The notes under the pieces were generated by a model that had not been told where the DNA came from, did no database searches, and saw only the letters and a list, made by a program, of their open reading frames with translations. Positions 35,039-43,765 of a DNA stretch of 64,000 nt are shown here, in pieces. Position 1 is the first letter of the stretch, and each line of letters starts with the position of its first letter. A program made the translations under genes and the position numbers. Source of the stretch: Stenotrophomonas sp. UBA2629 (GTDB lineage Bacteria > Pseudomonadota > Gammaproteobacteria > Xanthomonadales > Xanthomonadaceae); NCBI GenBank assembly GCA_002359895.1, contig DEOB01000010.1, forward strand, positions 349,746-413,745, read 5' to 3'.

Positions 35039-35881
35039 ATGTTCGACCTGGATCTGCTGCGTGCGCTGGTGACGGTGGCCGACTGCGGCAGTTTCACGGT
35101 GGCGGCAACGCGCCTGCATTCCACCCAGTCCACGGTCAGCCAGAAGCTGCGGCGGCTGGAGGATCTGGCTGGGCATCGCCTGCTGGATCGGGGCGTGCGC
35201 GACGTGCGGCCCACCGACTTGGGCGAGACGGTGCTGGGTTATGCGCGGCGCATGTTGGCTTTGAACGAAGAGCTGGCCGAGGCGCTTTCCAGCGGCGGCG
35301 CGCCGATCACCATTCGGCTGGGCGTGCCGGAGGATTTCGCGGCGGGGCGCACCACGCGCCTGTTGGCTGCGTTCAGTCGCGAACACCCGCGCACGAAGCT
35401 TGAAGTCAGCAGTGGCTTGAGCCGCGCGCTGGGCGATGGCTATGACCGGGGCGAGTTGGACCTGGTGCTGGTCAAGCAGCGCCGTGGCAGCCGCGAAGGC
35501 GTGGCGTGTTGGCCCGAGCCGATGTGCTGGATCGACGGCGCACATAGCCCCGCGTTCGGTAACGACCCGGTGCCGCTGGTGGCATTCCCGCCGCGCGGGC
35601 TTTACCGCGAAGACATGATCGACGCCATCGAAGCCTTGGGCCGGCCATGGCGCATCAGCTTCACCAGCTCCAGCTTGGGTGGTATCCAGGCAGCGGTGGG
35701 CGATGGCCTGGGCATCAGTCTGTTGCCGGCGCGTGCAGTGACCGCAGCGCATACCGTGCTGGGGCCGGAAAGCGGCCTGCCTGTCATCGACAGCATCGAG
35801 CTGGTGCTGCTGCACCGCGCCAGTGCCGACCCGGAGATCAAGGCATTGGCGGCAATGCTGGTGGAGATGCTGGGCGGCTAG
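35039..35881 (+). CDS. LysR-family transcriptional regulator
   Basis: A 280-residue LTTR. FDLDLLRALVTVADCGSF begins the winged HTH with STQSTVSQKLRRLED as the recognition region, followed by a substrate-binding domain with IRLGVPEDFAA. I choose ATG 35039 because the LysR N-terminus then has the usual length and GGGTG lies before it; ATGs at 35003 and 35009 are in frame. Divergent from the ankyrin gene, its possible target. Confidence 0.9.
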   Translation: MFDLDLLRALVTVADCGSFTVAATRLHSTQSTVSQKLRRLEDLAGHRLLDRGVRDVRPTDLGETVLGYARRMLALNEELAEALSSGGAPITIRLGVPEDFAAGRTTRLLAAFSREHPRTKLEVSSGLSRALGDGYDRGELDLVLVKQRRGSREGVACWPEPMCWIDGAHSPAFGNDPVPLVAFPPRGLYREDMIDAIEALGRPWRISFTSSSLGGIQAAVGDGLGISLLPARAVTAAHTVLGPESGLPVIDSIELVLLHRASADPEIKALAAMLVEMLGG

Positions 35882-35968
35882 TGGGGTGAAGTGCGGCCAG
35901 CCGATACCTCTGTCGTTCGTCCTGAAGACGCGCCCGGCACGCTGCGCGGGCGCGTGATTGGCATTACC

Positions 35969-36427
35969 TCAAGGGGTCCGCGCCGGTGAGTGGCCGGTCC
36001 ATGTCTTGTTGGCAATCATCCATTTGCCGTCTGCCTTCAGCAGCACCAGATAGTCCTCGCCATCCCAGCCGGGGTAGTCCAGCTCAACGCGCACCGCGGC
36101 AAGGTTTTCTGCGATGTCCACAATCCTGTAGCTGCGTTTGCGTTGGGCTTCGTCCTCGGCAGGTGTGCCGGTGAAGCCTGTCGCGAACTCTTCGCCTGTT
36201 CGCGGAACAAGCCCGCTGCCACGGGCGGCGTTGTAGCCGAGCATGATGCCGTCCTTGCGGAACACCTCAGAAACCAAGGCGGCATCGGCGGTCTGGTAGG
36301 CACGCATGAATTTCTGCATGACCAGGTCCACTGCTTGGTGGTCGCTGCTTTGTGCCATGGCCGAAAAGGGAAGCGCGGCACAGGCGAATGCGGCTGTGAG
36401 CACGGCCGAACGAAGTGGGTTTTTCAT
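35969..36427 (-). CDS. Secreted NTF2-like (SnoaL/DUF4440-type) protein
   Basis: A 152-residue exported protein with signal peptide to FSAMAQ and a cone-like NTF2 fold: VDLVMQKFMRAYQTADAA, FRKDGIML, VRVELDYPGWDGEDYLVLLK, WMIANKTW. Such domains bind small ligands or act as isomerases; no catalytic residues can be assigned. It follows a DJ-1-like gene on the same strand and may be co-transcribed. Confidence 0.75.
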   Translation of the reverse strand: MKNPLRSAVLTAAFACAALPFSAMAQSSDHQAVDLVMQKFMRAYQTADAALVSEVFRKDGIMLGYNAARGSGLVPRTGEEFATGFTGTPAEDEAQRKRSYRIVDIAENLAAVRVELDYPGWDGEDYLVLLKADGKWMIANKTWTGHSPARTP

Positions 36428-36461
36428 GGTTGTCCTGTTTGGTGGTTGAGCGAGGGCTGGG

Positions 36462-37265
36462 TCAGTTGCTGGATGCGGCGTGGGGCGCTTCGGCGGCGAG
36501 CGTGCGAAGAACCTGGACGACGGCTTCGGCCACCGGTGTGGCGGAGGCGTAGTTCTGCCCGGTCACCACCCGGCCATCCACTTCGATGTGCGCGGCTTCA
36601 CTGTCCACGGCACTGAACACCGCGCCACGGGCCTCGACCGTCTGGTGGATCAGGAACGGGAATTCCCTGAAATAGGCCGCGTCGCGGTCTTCGTGCTCTT
36701 CGGGAAAGCCGGTGATGCGCTTGCCGGCCAGCAGGCTTTGGCCGCCGACCAAGGTCAGGTTCACGATGCCGGCCGTGCCGTGGCACACCGCGGAAATCAC
36801 GCCACCGTTCTGCTCGTAAACATGCATGGCGATGCGCTGCAGGTCGCGGTTTTCGGCAACGCCATACATGGCATTGCTGCCGCCCACGTAATACACCGCA
36901 CGGTAGCGGCTGGGGTCTATCTGGTGGGGCGTAGCGGTGTTGCGCAGCCCCGTCATGATGTCCTCGTCCTTCAGGCGCGGGGCGACATCGTCGCTGACGT
37001 AGCTGTCGAGGATGGGCACCTGCCCACCGTCCGGGGAGACAAAATCCACGGCATAGCCGGCCGTCTGGAAGGTGTCCCACGCATGGACCACCTCGCCGAA
37101 GCTGACGCTGGCCGGCAGCGCGGAGCGGCCATGCACCTTGCTGCTGGCAACGATGAACAGAATGCGGCCCGGCTCGCCGGGAGTGGTGGCGGCCGTTGCA
37201 ACGCCGCCTGGCAAGGCCACGAACAGGGCCATCAGCAGGACGGGAATGAAGCGCAATGGAAACAT
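36462..37265 (-). CDS. Exported DJ-1/PfpI-family protein
   Basis: A 267-residue protein with a signal peptide (to GVATA) and a DJ-1/PfpI fold. GGVISAVCHGTAG near residue 155 carries the nucleophilic-elbow Cys followed by His, as in Hsp31-like glyoxalases and deglycases. Periplasmic placement is less usual for this family. It lies 70 bases downstream of an AraC-type regulator on the same strand. Confidence 0.85.
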   Translation of the reverse strand: MFPLRFIPVLLMALFVALPGGVATAATTPGEPGRILFIVASSKVHGRSALPASVSFGEVVHAWDTFQTAGYAVDFVSPDGGQVPILDSYVSDDVAPRLKDEDIMTGLRNTATPHQIDPSRYRAVYYVGGSNAMYGVAENRDLQRIAMHVYEQNGGVISAVCHGTAGIVNLTLVGGQSLLAGKRITGFPEEHEDRDAAYFREFPFLIHQTVEARGAVFSAVDSEAAHIEVDGRVVTGQNYASATPVAEAVVQVLRTLAAEAPHAASSN

Positions 37266-37335
37266 GGGTGCTGGCTCGGTGGAAGGAGCCGGCAGATTAT
37301 TTGATCTCTTTCAAATCAATATCTTGCTATTTGAT

Positions 37336-38373
37336 TCAGGACTGCTGGAATGCATTTCCGGAGCCGTCCTGGGCCGCGCGGTAGGCTGCCGGGGTCAGCC
37401 CTTCGCGCTTTTTGAAGGCGCTGTGGAAGGTGGACATCGACTGGAAGCCTGCTTCCTCGGCCACCACTTCCAGTGGCTTGATGGGACGCTGCTGCAGCAG
37501 CGCTTTTGCCTCCACGACACGCAGCTGCGTCAGGTACTGCTTGAACGAGGTCTGGTTGTTGTCGTTCAACAATTGTGACAACCGGGTCTGCGGCATGCCG
37601 AGCCGGCGGGCGAGGCGGGGCAGGGGCAACGCAGGATCAAGGGGCAGCCGCTCACGTGCCATCAGCTCGGCCAGCGCCTGCAGTTGTGGGGCGGCTTCGG
37701 GCTCGGGAATCCGCCGGTCCTGGTAGGGCTCTATTGCGGCATGGCCGGCACGCAGGCGCAGGTAGACCAACACGCTCGACGCCAGCACAAAGGTGAAGGA
37801 CAACGCCCCCACGATGTAGGACGTATAGCCGGAGGTGTAATAGGCCAACCAGATCAGCCACACGCTTGCCAGCGCGCCCAGCAGCACCTGGCCGGAGGGT
37901 GTGCTCATGAGCCGTGCGCGGTGCAGGTATACCTGCACGGTGGACAGCAACAGGTAGCCCAGCCAGAGGTACTCGATACCCGGTGTTATCACTGTGCGCC
38001 ACAGGTCGGCATGGCCGGTGTAGGGCAGGAACATGTTGACCGCGACAACGACAGCCAGCAGCAGTGCCACATGCCACCGGTCCAGCCGTGATGTGCGTGT
38101 GCTGTGGCCTTGGCTTGCCCGCACCAGAAAGAACAGGCACGGGCCAATCATGAAGCAGGCGGTCAACCCGATCTGCAAAACGACGCGCGGAATGTCGGGC
38201 CAGAAGTAAAACGCAACCGACTTGCCCGTTCTTACGCCGATCACGAGGATCAGCAGCGACAACCAGCGCTGCGTGGGCTCGCCCTTGGCCCGCCACCACA
38301 GCACCGAGGCGAGGACGATGCCATTGAAGGCGCCGAGCATGGCGAAGAAGAACAGGAAGTGTTGACTCAGCAT
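37336..38373 (-). CDS. AraC-family regulator with membrane-spanning sensor half
   Basis: A 345-residue protein. The first 210 residues hold about seven hydrophobic segments (LFFFAMLGAFNGIVLASVLWW onward), and the last 100 an AraC double HTH (LPRLARRLGMPQTRLSQLLN; PLEVVAEEAGFQSMSTFHSAF). This is the membrane-bound AraC type. It precedes the DJ-1 and NTF2-like genes and probably controls them in response to an envelope signal. Confidence 0.87.
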   Translation of the reverse strand: MLSQHFLFFFAMLGAFNGIVLASVLWWRAKGEPTQRWLSLLILVIGVRTGKSVAFYFWPDIPRVVLQIGLTACFMIGPCLFFLVRASQGHSTRTSRLDRWHVALLLAVVVAVNMFLPYTGHADLWRTVITPGIEYLWLGYLLLSTVQVYLHRARLMSTPSGQVLLGALASVWLIWLAYYTSGYTSYIVGALSFTFVLASSVLVYLRLRAGHAAIEPYQDRRIPEPEAAPQLQALAELMARERLPLDPALPLPRLARRLGMPQTRLSQLLNDNNQTSFKQYLTQLRVVEAKALLQQRPIKPLEVVAEEAGFQSMSTFHSAFKKREGLTPAAYRAAQDGSGNAFQQS

Positions 38374-38950
38374 TGCCGAAGTATTGAGAAAAACCGCGCG
38401 TCGTCAAGCGATGGGCGGGGGGCGGCGGCTATCGGCGTGGAGCGCGGCCGCCATTGTCCGTATGGATTTACGCAGACGTGATTGTGTTCCTGGTCTGCTT
38501 CGGACACTGCCCATAATCGTGACAAAACAGATTCATCAAGAACGATGAAGTCACGCGTTGCAGTGCGCTGGCGCTCGATCTCGCGATATATGGAGAGGCC
38601 ACCGCGTAAGTCACTCTTGCTTGTTGCAGTTGCATTATTGCGGGCGCTGCCATCGGCCAATGTTGTTGCGGGTGGATCGGGCCTCCGAAGTCATTTGATG
38701 GATGGTGTGCGCACAAGATGGCTCCAGCGTCGAGTGACAAATTTCTGCCGAGCGCTGCTGCATTCAGCAGCCGTTTTTTCAGTAGCGCGCATGGTGCCAA
38801 TCAAAGATATATACATGACGAACCGTCCCATCCGCGCGAAGCGCCAGCGTCTTTCAGGCTCGTAGAATCGAGACGCCGAAGACATTGCGGTCCCCCGCTG
38901 TCAAGCCAAGTGAACTTATCCGATTGAGTACTCTGCAACAGGAAATCAGA
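38374..38950. other. 577-base gap without a convincing gene
   Basis: Short open frames on both strands lack family resemblance and ribosome sites. No RNA gene or repeat is recognised. It presumably holds the promoters of the flanking genes, which point outward. Confidence 0.5.
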
Positions 38951-39382
38951 ATGAACGTCCGCCAGCTCCTGCAGTCCAAGAAAGAAGCCGTAGTCACCAT
39001 CGATGTGGACGACACCATCGGCGCAGCCGCGCACAAAATGAGCGCACACAAAATTGCAGCGCTTGTGGTGATGAAGGACGACGCACCGGTAAGCATCATT
39101 TCAGAAAAAGACATTGTGCGTAGCGTGGCAGACGATGGTCCCCAAGCGGGACGTCGCGTGATTTCCAGCCTTCCGTCCACCGGCTTGGAGCGCGTTGCGC
39201 CGGAAGCAAGCCTCAAGCAGGCCATGGCACTGATGACGTACTCGCGTCACCGTCACCTGATGGTGACCGAAGGTTCCACCTTGGTCGGTATTCTCAGCTT
39301 GGGCGACATTGTCAAAAACCTGCTCGGCGAGCTGGAGCTTGAGAAAGCCGTGCTGCAGGACATTTACGCCGCTGCGCATTGA
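38951..39382 (+). CDS. Two-CBS-domain protein
   Basis: A 143-residue protein made of one CBS pair (Bateman module). AAHKMSAHKIAALVVMKDDAPVSIISEKDIVR is the first repeat and ALMTYSRHRHLMVTEGSTLVGILSLGDIVK the second. ATG 38951 follows AGGAAA. Such proteins bind adenine nucleotides and modulate partners; no partner is adjacent. Confidence 0.92.
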   Translation: MNVRQLLQSKKEAVVTIDVDDTIGAAAHKMSAHKIAALVVMKDDAPVSIISEKDIVRSVADDGPQAGRRVISSLPSTGLERVAPEASLKQAMALMTYSRHRHLMVTEGSTLVGILSLGDIVKNLLGELELEKAVLQDIYAAAH

Positions 39383-39603
39383 GTTGCGTGGCAGGCGTTC
39401 AAGCCGGCCTGTATATCGATCAATGAATGCGAAAGACCGATAGCGGCGATGTAGGTTTGAGCTGCGTTTCCACACGCACATCCGGCAGCTGTTGATGGTT
39501 CTATGGCGTGATTCGACCAAGCGCGTGAGTTTGCACGTTGTTGAGTGCAGGCTCACGCCGCTGGGTGGGCTGGTGGGTCAGCAAGCTGCTGTCGTGGAAT
39601 CAC

Positions 39604-40401
39604 TCAACTTCTGGTCTCCCACGCGATGAACGCCCAGCGTTTGGTGGGGGCCAGCCCAAGCCGGTGGTCGGACGATAGCGAATGCCATTCGGTTATTTTT
39701 TGTTGATCCTGTTCGCTTAGTTCACCAAACAGGTGTTCTGCCTGGCGAACCAGGTCGGCAGCGGTTTGTGTGTGATCCAGTGCCGACGTCGGCAGGTAGT
39801 CCAAGCGCGGCTCACGTCCCATGTCCCACAGCAGCTCCATCACGTAGCGATGGTCGGGCATGGGTATCCACTCACGTCCCAGCAGTGCGGCAAGTTCCAG
39901 CACGCCGGTACGCGGTGCGGTGGTGAAGGTGATGTAGGCCCGAAGCGATGCGTGCGCATCGAGCTTGACCAATGCCTGTTTGAGGTCGGGCACCATCAGC
40001 GAGCGTGATGCGATGGCAACATCGCAGACCGGAACCTGGGCCCAGTCGTCCTCCCAAGACAGTTGCCACGGTTTGATGTTTGTTGCCTGCTCGCGCGCGA
40101 TGGCTGCACGCAGGCCTTCAAGCATGCCGTGGCTGTAGTCCAGCGCATGCACCTGCTTTACCTGTGCGGCGACAGGCACGCTGAGCAGCCCCGGCCCGCA
40201 ACCCACATCCAGCACGGTGTCCACGTTGTGCAGATCAAGCCGCGCGAGGAATGCGCTGCTGTAGTCGTCGTGACGGCGCTTCCAGCTGGATTGCGCGGCG
40301 CGCGCATCCCATGCACTGGCAGGTTTGGCTTCAAAGCCGCAGGCCTGCAGGTGCTGCCGATAGCGGGCCATATGGTCAATGGGAAGCGGTAGGGCGGTCA
40401 T
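39604..40401 (-). CDS. SAM-dependent methyltransferase of the ModE-linked operon
   Basis: A 265-residue class I methyltransferase. VDTVLDVGCGPGLLSVPVA is the SAM-binding motif I (near residue 60), followed by HALDYSHGML (motif Post I). It is last in the six-gene operon and overlaps the ATPase gene by four bases, so it is surely co-translated with the transporter. What it methylates is unknown; a chelator precursor or regulatory small molecule is conceivable. Confidence 0.88.
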   Translation of the reverse strand: MTALPLPIDHMARYRQHLQACGFEAKPASAWDARAAQSSWKRRHDDYSSAFLARLDLHNVDTVLDVGCGPGLLSVPVAAQVKQVHALDYSHGMLEGLRAAIAREQATNIKPWQLSWEDDWAQVPVCDVAIASRSLMVPDLKQALVKLDAHASLRAYITFTTAPRTGVLELAALLGREWIPMPDHRYVMELLWDMGREPRLDYLPTSALDHTQTAADLVRQAEHLFGELSEQDQQKITEWHSLSSDHRLGLAPTKRWAFIAWETRS

Positions 40402-41177
40402 GTCGAACTCGTCTGCGATGCGGGAAGTGCGGCGGCGATGCGTTGGGCGTCCACGCCGTACAGCTGTGCCAGCCGCTCGGGTGTTGCGATCTGATGTGCC
40501 GGGCCCACTGCCTGCAGCGTGCCGTGCGCCATCAGTGCGATACGGTCTGCCACCTGCAGTGCGTGCTGGGGTTGGTGCGTGGACAGCAGTACACCCATGC
40601 CTTTGTCGGCGAGGCTGCGCACGGTGTCGAGAATGCGCAGCTGATTGCCGAAGTCCAGGCTGGCAGTGGGTTCATCCATCACCAGTAGTTGCGCGCGCTG
40701 TGCGAGTGCACGTGCAATCAACACCAGTTGGCGCTCGCCACCGCTGAGGGTGTTGACCGTACGCGTGGCCAGTGCAGCGATGCCGAGTTCATGCAGACAC
40801 TCAAGTGCGATGTCCTCGTCGGCAGGTCCGGGCGTAGCAAGCAGGCCCAGATGTGCGGCTCTTCCCATGGCGACCAGTTCCTGTACGCGCCAGGCAAAGG
40901 CCAATGGAGCCGATTGCGGTACATAGGCCAGCTGGCGCGCGCGCGCGTTGCGGTCCTGCAGATGCAGCGGCTGGCCGCACAATTCCACCTGCCCGGCGAT
41001 GGGCGGCAGCAGGCCAAGCAACGTGCGGAACAACGTGGTCTTGCCGCATCCATTGGGGCCGAGCAGACACAGCACCTCGCCCGGCGCAATGGTGAGCGAC
41101 AACGGTGCGCCCAGCGCCAGCCTGCTGTGGCCTATCGTCAGTTTGCGCGCTTCCAGCAGAGCAGGGTGGTCCGTCAT
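40398..41177 (-). CDS. ABC transporter ATPase, FecE/MolC-like
   Basis: A 259-residue ATPase with Walker A GPNGCGKTTL, Q-loop YVPQSAPLAF, signature TLSGGERQLVLIARAL, Walker B LLVMDEPTASLD and switch STHQPQHAL. It groups with the iron-siderophore/cobalamin/MolC class that partners with FecCD permeases. ATG 41177 overlaps the permease stop by four bases. Confidence 0.94.
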   Translation of the reverse strand: MTDHPALLEARKLTIGHSRLALGAPLSLTIAPGEVLCLLGPNGCGKTTLFRTLLGLLPPIAGQVELCGQPLHLQDRNARARQLAYVPQSAPLAFAWRVQELVAMGRAAHLGLLATPGPADEDIALECLHELGIAALATRTVNTLSGGERQLVLIARALAQRAQLLVMDEPTASLDFGNQLRILDTVRSLADKGMGVLLSTHQPQHALQVADRIALMAHGTLQAVGPAHQIATPERLAQLYGVDAQRIAAALPASQTSST

Positions 41178-42193
41178 GAACGGCTCTCGCTGCGTGCCAG
41201 CACCAGCAGAAAACACGGCACACCCACAAATGCGGTAAGGATGCCCAGTGGCAGTTCGATAGGTGCGAGCGTGCGTGCGAGGGTGTCGGCGGCGAGCAGA
41301 AAACTTGCGCCCAGCAACAGGCTGGCCGGCAGCAGGCGACGGAAGTCAGCGCCTACCAGCAGGCGCGCGATATGCGGCACCACCAGGCCCACCCAGCCGA
41401 TGATGCCGGCCAATGACACGGCTGCGGCGGTGCACAGTGTGGCGGCGGCAATCAGTGTCCAGCGCAACGGTGTGACTGCAACACCGAGTGCGCTGGCTTC
41501 TTCATCACCCAGGCTCAACAGATTGACCCGCCAGCGCAGCAACAGCAGCGGCAGCAGGCCGACCAGCAGCAGTGGCGCGGTGATACGCAGATCATCAACA
41601 ACCACGGCGTTGAGCCCACCCAGCAACCAGAAGGTGATGGAGGGCAACTGCGTGTACGGGTCGGCCAACAATTTCAGCAACGAGATGCCCGCGCCCAGCA
41701 ACGCCGATATCGCCACACCGGCAAGCACCAGTACCAGCACCGGCTCGTGCCGGCGCACAAGTGCGGCGACCAAGCAGACCAACCCCACCGCGGACAAACC
41801 ACCCGCAAAGGCCAAACCCTGCACCAACAGCATGGGCAGGCCCAGAAACAACGCCAGCGATGCGCCCAGGCCGGCGCCAGCGGAGACGCCCAGAATGTCC
41901 GGCGATACCAGTGGATTGCGGAACATCGCCTGATACGCCGCGCCGGCTGCGGAAAGCACCGCGCCGATCAGCACTGCGGCAAGCACGCGCGGCAGCCGGA
42001 TATGCCACAACGCAGCCTGCACCGCAGGCGCGCTGGGTTCACCCATGCCGAACAGCTTCCAGCCCAACTCCCGCATAAGCGCGGGCGGTGATATGGGGAA
42101 CTGGCCGACCGAGAACGCCAACAGCAGCATTGCCAGCAGCAGCGTCCAGCCAAGCACATGCCAGGCCCAGCGTGGCAACGCGCGTAGCCTCAT
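41174..42193 (-). CDS. FecCD-family ABC permease, MolB-like
   Basis: A 339-residue permease with about ten hydrophobic segments. Family marks are IRLPRVLAAVLIGAVLSAAGAAYQ, NPLVSPDILGVSAGAGLGA and GIIGWVGLVVPHIARLL. FecCD permeases move iron-siderophores, haem, cobalamin and, in the MolBC system of Haemophilus, molybdate/tungstate. The ModE-like operator in front of the operon favours molybdate or tungstate. Confidence 0.94.
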   Translation of the reverse strand: MRLRALPRWAWHVLGWTLLLAMLLLAFSVGQFPISPPALMRELGWKLFGMGEPSAPAVQAALWHIRLPRVLAAVLIGAVLSAAGAAYQAMFRNPLVSPDILGVSAGAGLGASLALFLGLPMLLVQGLAFAGGLSAVGLVCLVAALVRRHEPVLVLVLAGVAISALLGAGISLLKLLADPYTQLPSITFWLLGGLNAVVVDDLRITAPLLLVGLLPLLLLRWRVNLLSLGDEEASALGVAVTPLRWTLIAAATLCTAAAVSLAGIIGWVGLVVPHIARLLVGADFRRLLPASLLLGASFLLAADTLARTLAPIELPLGILTAFVGVPCFLLVLARSESRS

Positions 42194-43227
42194 CGACGCA
42201 TGTCCAGGCTGCGCGCGATGTCATCGGGCAGCGCCTGGCCCCACAGCAGCTGATGCAGCACGTTGATGCGCGTGCGCAGTGCGGCGGGTGCCAGTGCAGG
42301 CGATGCGCCGGGATGCAGGCGCGACAGCAACCACGGCAGGCCGGGTAGACGGTTGATGCCGGGTGGCCCATCAAGCCAGCCGAACGGCAATACCGGCGCG
42401 CAGTGCAGGCGACCTTCGCGCACCGCACGCAGGCTGCGCCAGCGTGGGTCCTGCGGCGCGCGTGCGGCGAATGCGGCGTCCTGGGTCAGGATCACGTCGG
42501 GGTCCCATGCCAGCAGTTGTTCCAGTGAGACGCGCGCCAGCCCACCTTTGCCGGCAGCAGCGGCAACATTGCGACCGCCGCAGAACTCGATGACTTCGGT
42601 ATTGATGGAGCCTGACAGTCCGCTTTCCAGACCATCGCTGCCGCGCCCGTAATAGACCGTGGGGCGCGATGCCGCAGGGCGTGTGGCAAGCACGTCGCGC
42701 ACGAGTGTGAGTTGCGCTTCAGCGGCCTGCGCCAGCGCCTCGCCGCGCGCTGCCACGCCCAGCAGTTTGCCGACATGGCGCAGCTGCGCGGGATGGTCGG
42801 GCAGGCGTCCGGCCACCAGCTCGATGGGGATCTGTGTCTGTTGCCAGACGCGTTCCGCCGAATCGCGGTAGTTGGCATCGAAATCACCGGCGTCCAGTAC
42901 CAGATCCGGCTGCAGTTTGAGCAGGCGCTCCAGGCTGACCGTGCTGCCACGGCCAGCCAGCCGGCCGACCATCGGCAATGCACGCAGCGACGCCGGCAAC
43001 TGCGCGAGCGCAGCGGGCGAAAGTTGCATCGGCCAGCCGAGCAGGGATTGCGGTGCCACGGCCGCAATCAGCACGGCCGCGGGTGCACCGGCGGCGAACA
43101 CACGCTGCGGCGTTGCCTTGGGCGTGCCCAGCCGCAACACGCGCTGCGCCGGCATGGCCAGCAGCTCCGCGCCCGACAGCAACAACGGCGCCAGTGCGAA
43201 GGCCTGCAGCAGAGTGCGCCGCCTCAT
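42190..43227 (-). CDS. Periplasmic binding protein for the FecCD-type transporter
   Basis: A 345-residue class III (BtuF/FecB-like) binding protein. The N-terminus MRRRTLLQAFALAPLLLSG looks Tat-like (RR motif) or Sec. VLRLGTPKATPQRVFAAG, LLKLQPDLVLDAGDF and LLAWDPDVILTQDAAF are typical of the fold. The ligand is not readable. Four-base overlaps with genes on both sides. Confidence 0.88.
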   Translation of the reverse strand: MRRRTLLQAFALAPLLLSGAELLAMPAQRVLRLGTPKATPQRVFAAGAPAAVLIAAVAPQSLLGWPMQLSPAALAQLPASLRALPMVGRLAGRGSTVSLERLLKLQPDLVLDAGDFDANYRDSAERVWQQTQIPIELVAGRLPDHPAQLRHVGKLLGVAARGEALAQAAEAQLTLVRDVLATRPAASRPTVYYGRGSDGLESGLSGSINTEVIEFCGGRNVAAAAGKGGLARVSLEQLLAWDPDVILTQDAAFAARAPQDPRWRSLRAVREGRLHCAPVLPFGWLDGPPGINRLPGLPWLLSRLHPGASPALAPAALRTRINVLHQLLWGQALPDDIARSLDMRR

Positions 43228-43763
43228 GCGGCAGCTTCCCTGTTGGCAAGGCAGGCGGCCCACCATTGCTGCAGCGTTGCTTCGTCGGCGCTCAGTTCCA
43301 CCGCCATGCCGCCGGTGAATTCACGCCATGCCTCAAGGTAGGCGGGCTTCACTGCGGTCAGCAACGGGATGCCGGCCATCATCAAGGCCAGCAGTTCATC
43401 GGCCATGCCTTGGCCCGTGGATTCCAGTGTGCCGAAGCGATTGGCGATGGCCAGTTCTGCCTGTTCCTGCAGTGCGCGGCGCAACACCCCGCTGGCATCG
43501 GCGATGCCACGCGGGTCGAGATTGCAGCCGCAGGCAGCCGGCCCCAGTGCCTGGCTGATGGGATAGCGCGACAACGGATCGGTCACGTCCATCAGCACCA
43601 TGCGCTTGCCGTTTGCAGTGGGCTCGTGTGGAAGATGCACCAGGCCACGCACGCGATGACCGGCGGCCAGCTGCCGGGCAGCAAACGCGGCCAGCAGAGC
43701 GTCGGGCTCGCTGTTGCTGTCATGCACGATGGCGGCAATGGCAGGCGGGTGCGGTGTGGTCAT
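43224..43763 (-). CDS. DUF2478 protein
   Basis: A 179-residue protein with the DUF2478 pattern: AIVHDSNSEPDALLAAFA at the N-terminus, CGCNLDPRGIADASGVLRRAL, NRFGTLESTGQGMADELLALMMAGIPLLTAV. It resembles a small P-loop-like fold without a clear Walker A. From memory the family recurs near molybdenum transport genes, which fits this operon. Starts two bases past the receptor stop and overlaps the binding protein gene by four. Confidence 0.85.
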   Translation of the reverse strand: MTTPHPPAIAAIVHDSNSEPDALLAAFAARQLAAGHRVRGLVHLPHEPTANGKRMVLMDVTDPLSRYPISQALGPAACGCNLDPRGIADASGVLRRALQEQAELAIANRFGTLESTGQGMADELLALMMAGIPLLTAVKPAYLEAWREFTGGMAVELSADEATLQQWWAACLANREAAA

Positions 43764-43765
43764 TG

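Noticed and set aside
38482..38865. 127-codon plus-strand and 110-codon minus-strand frames in the 38.4-38.95 kb gap
   Set aside because: No family marks, no ribosome sites, mutual overlap; chance frames are as likely.
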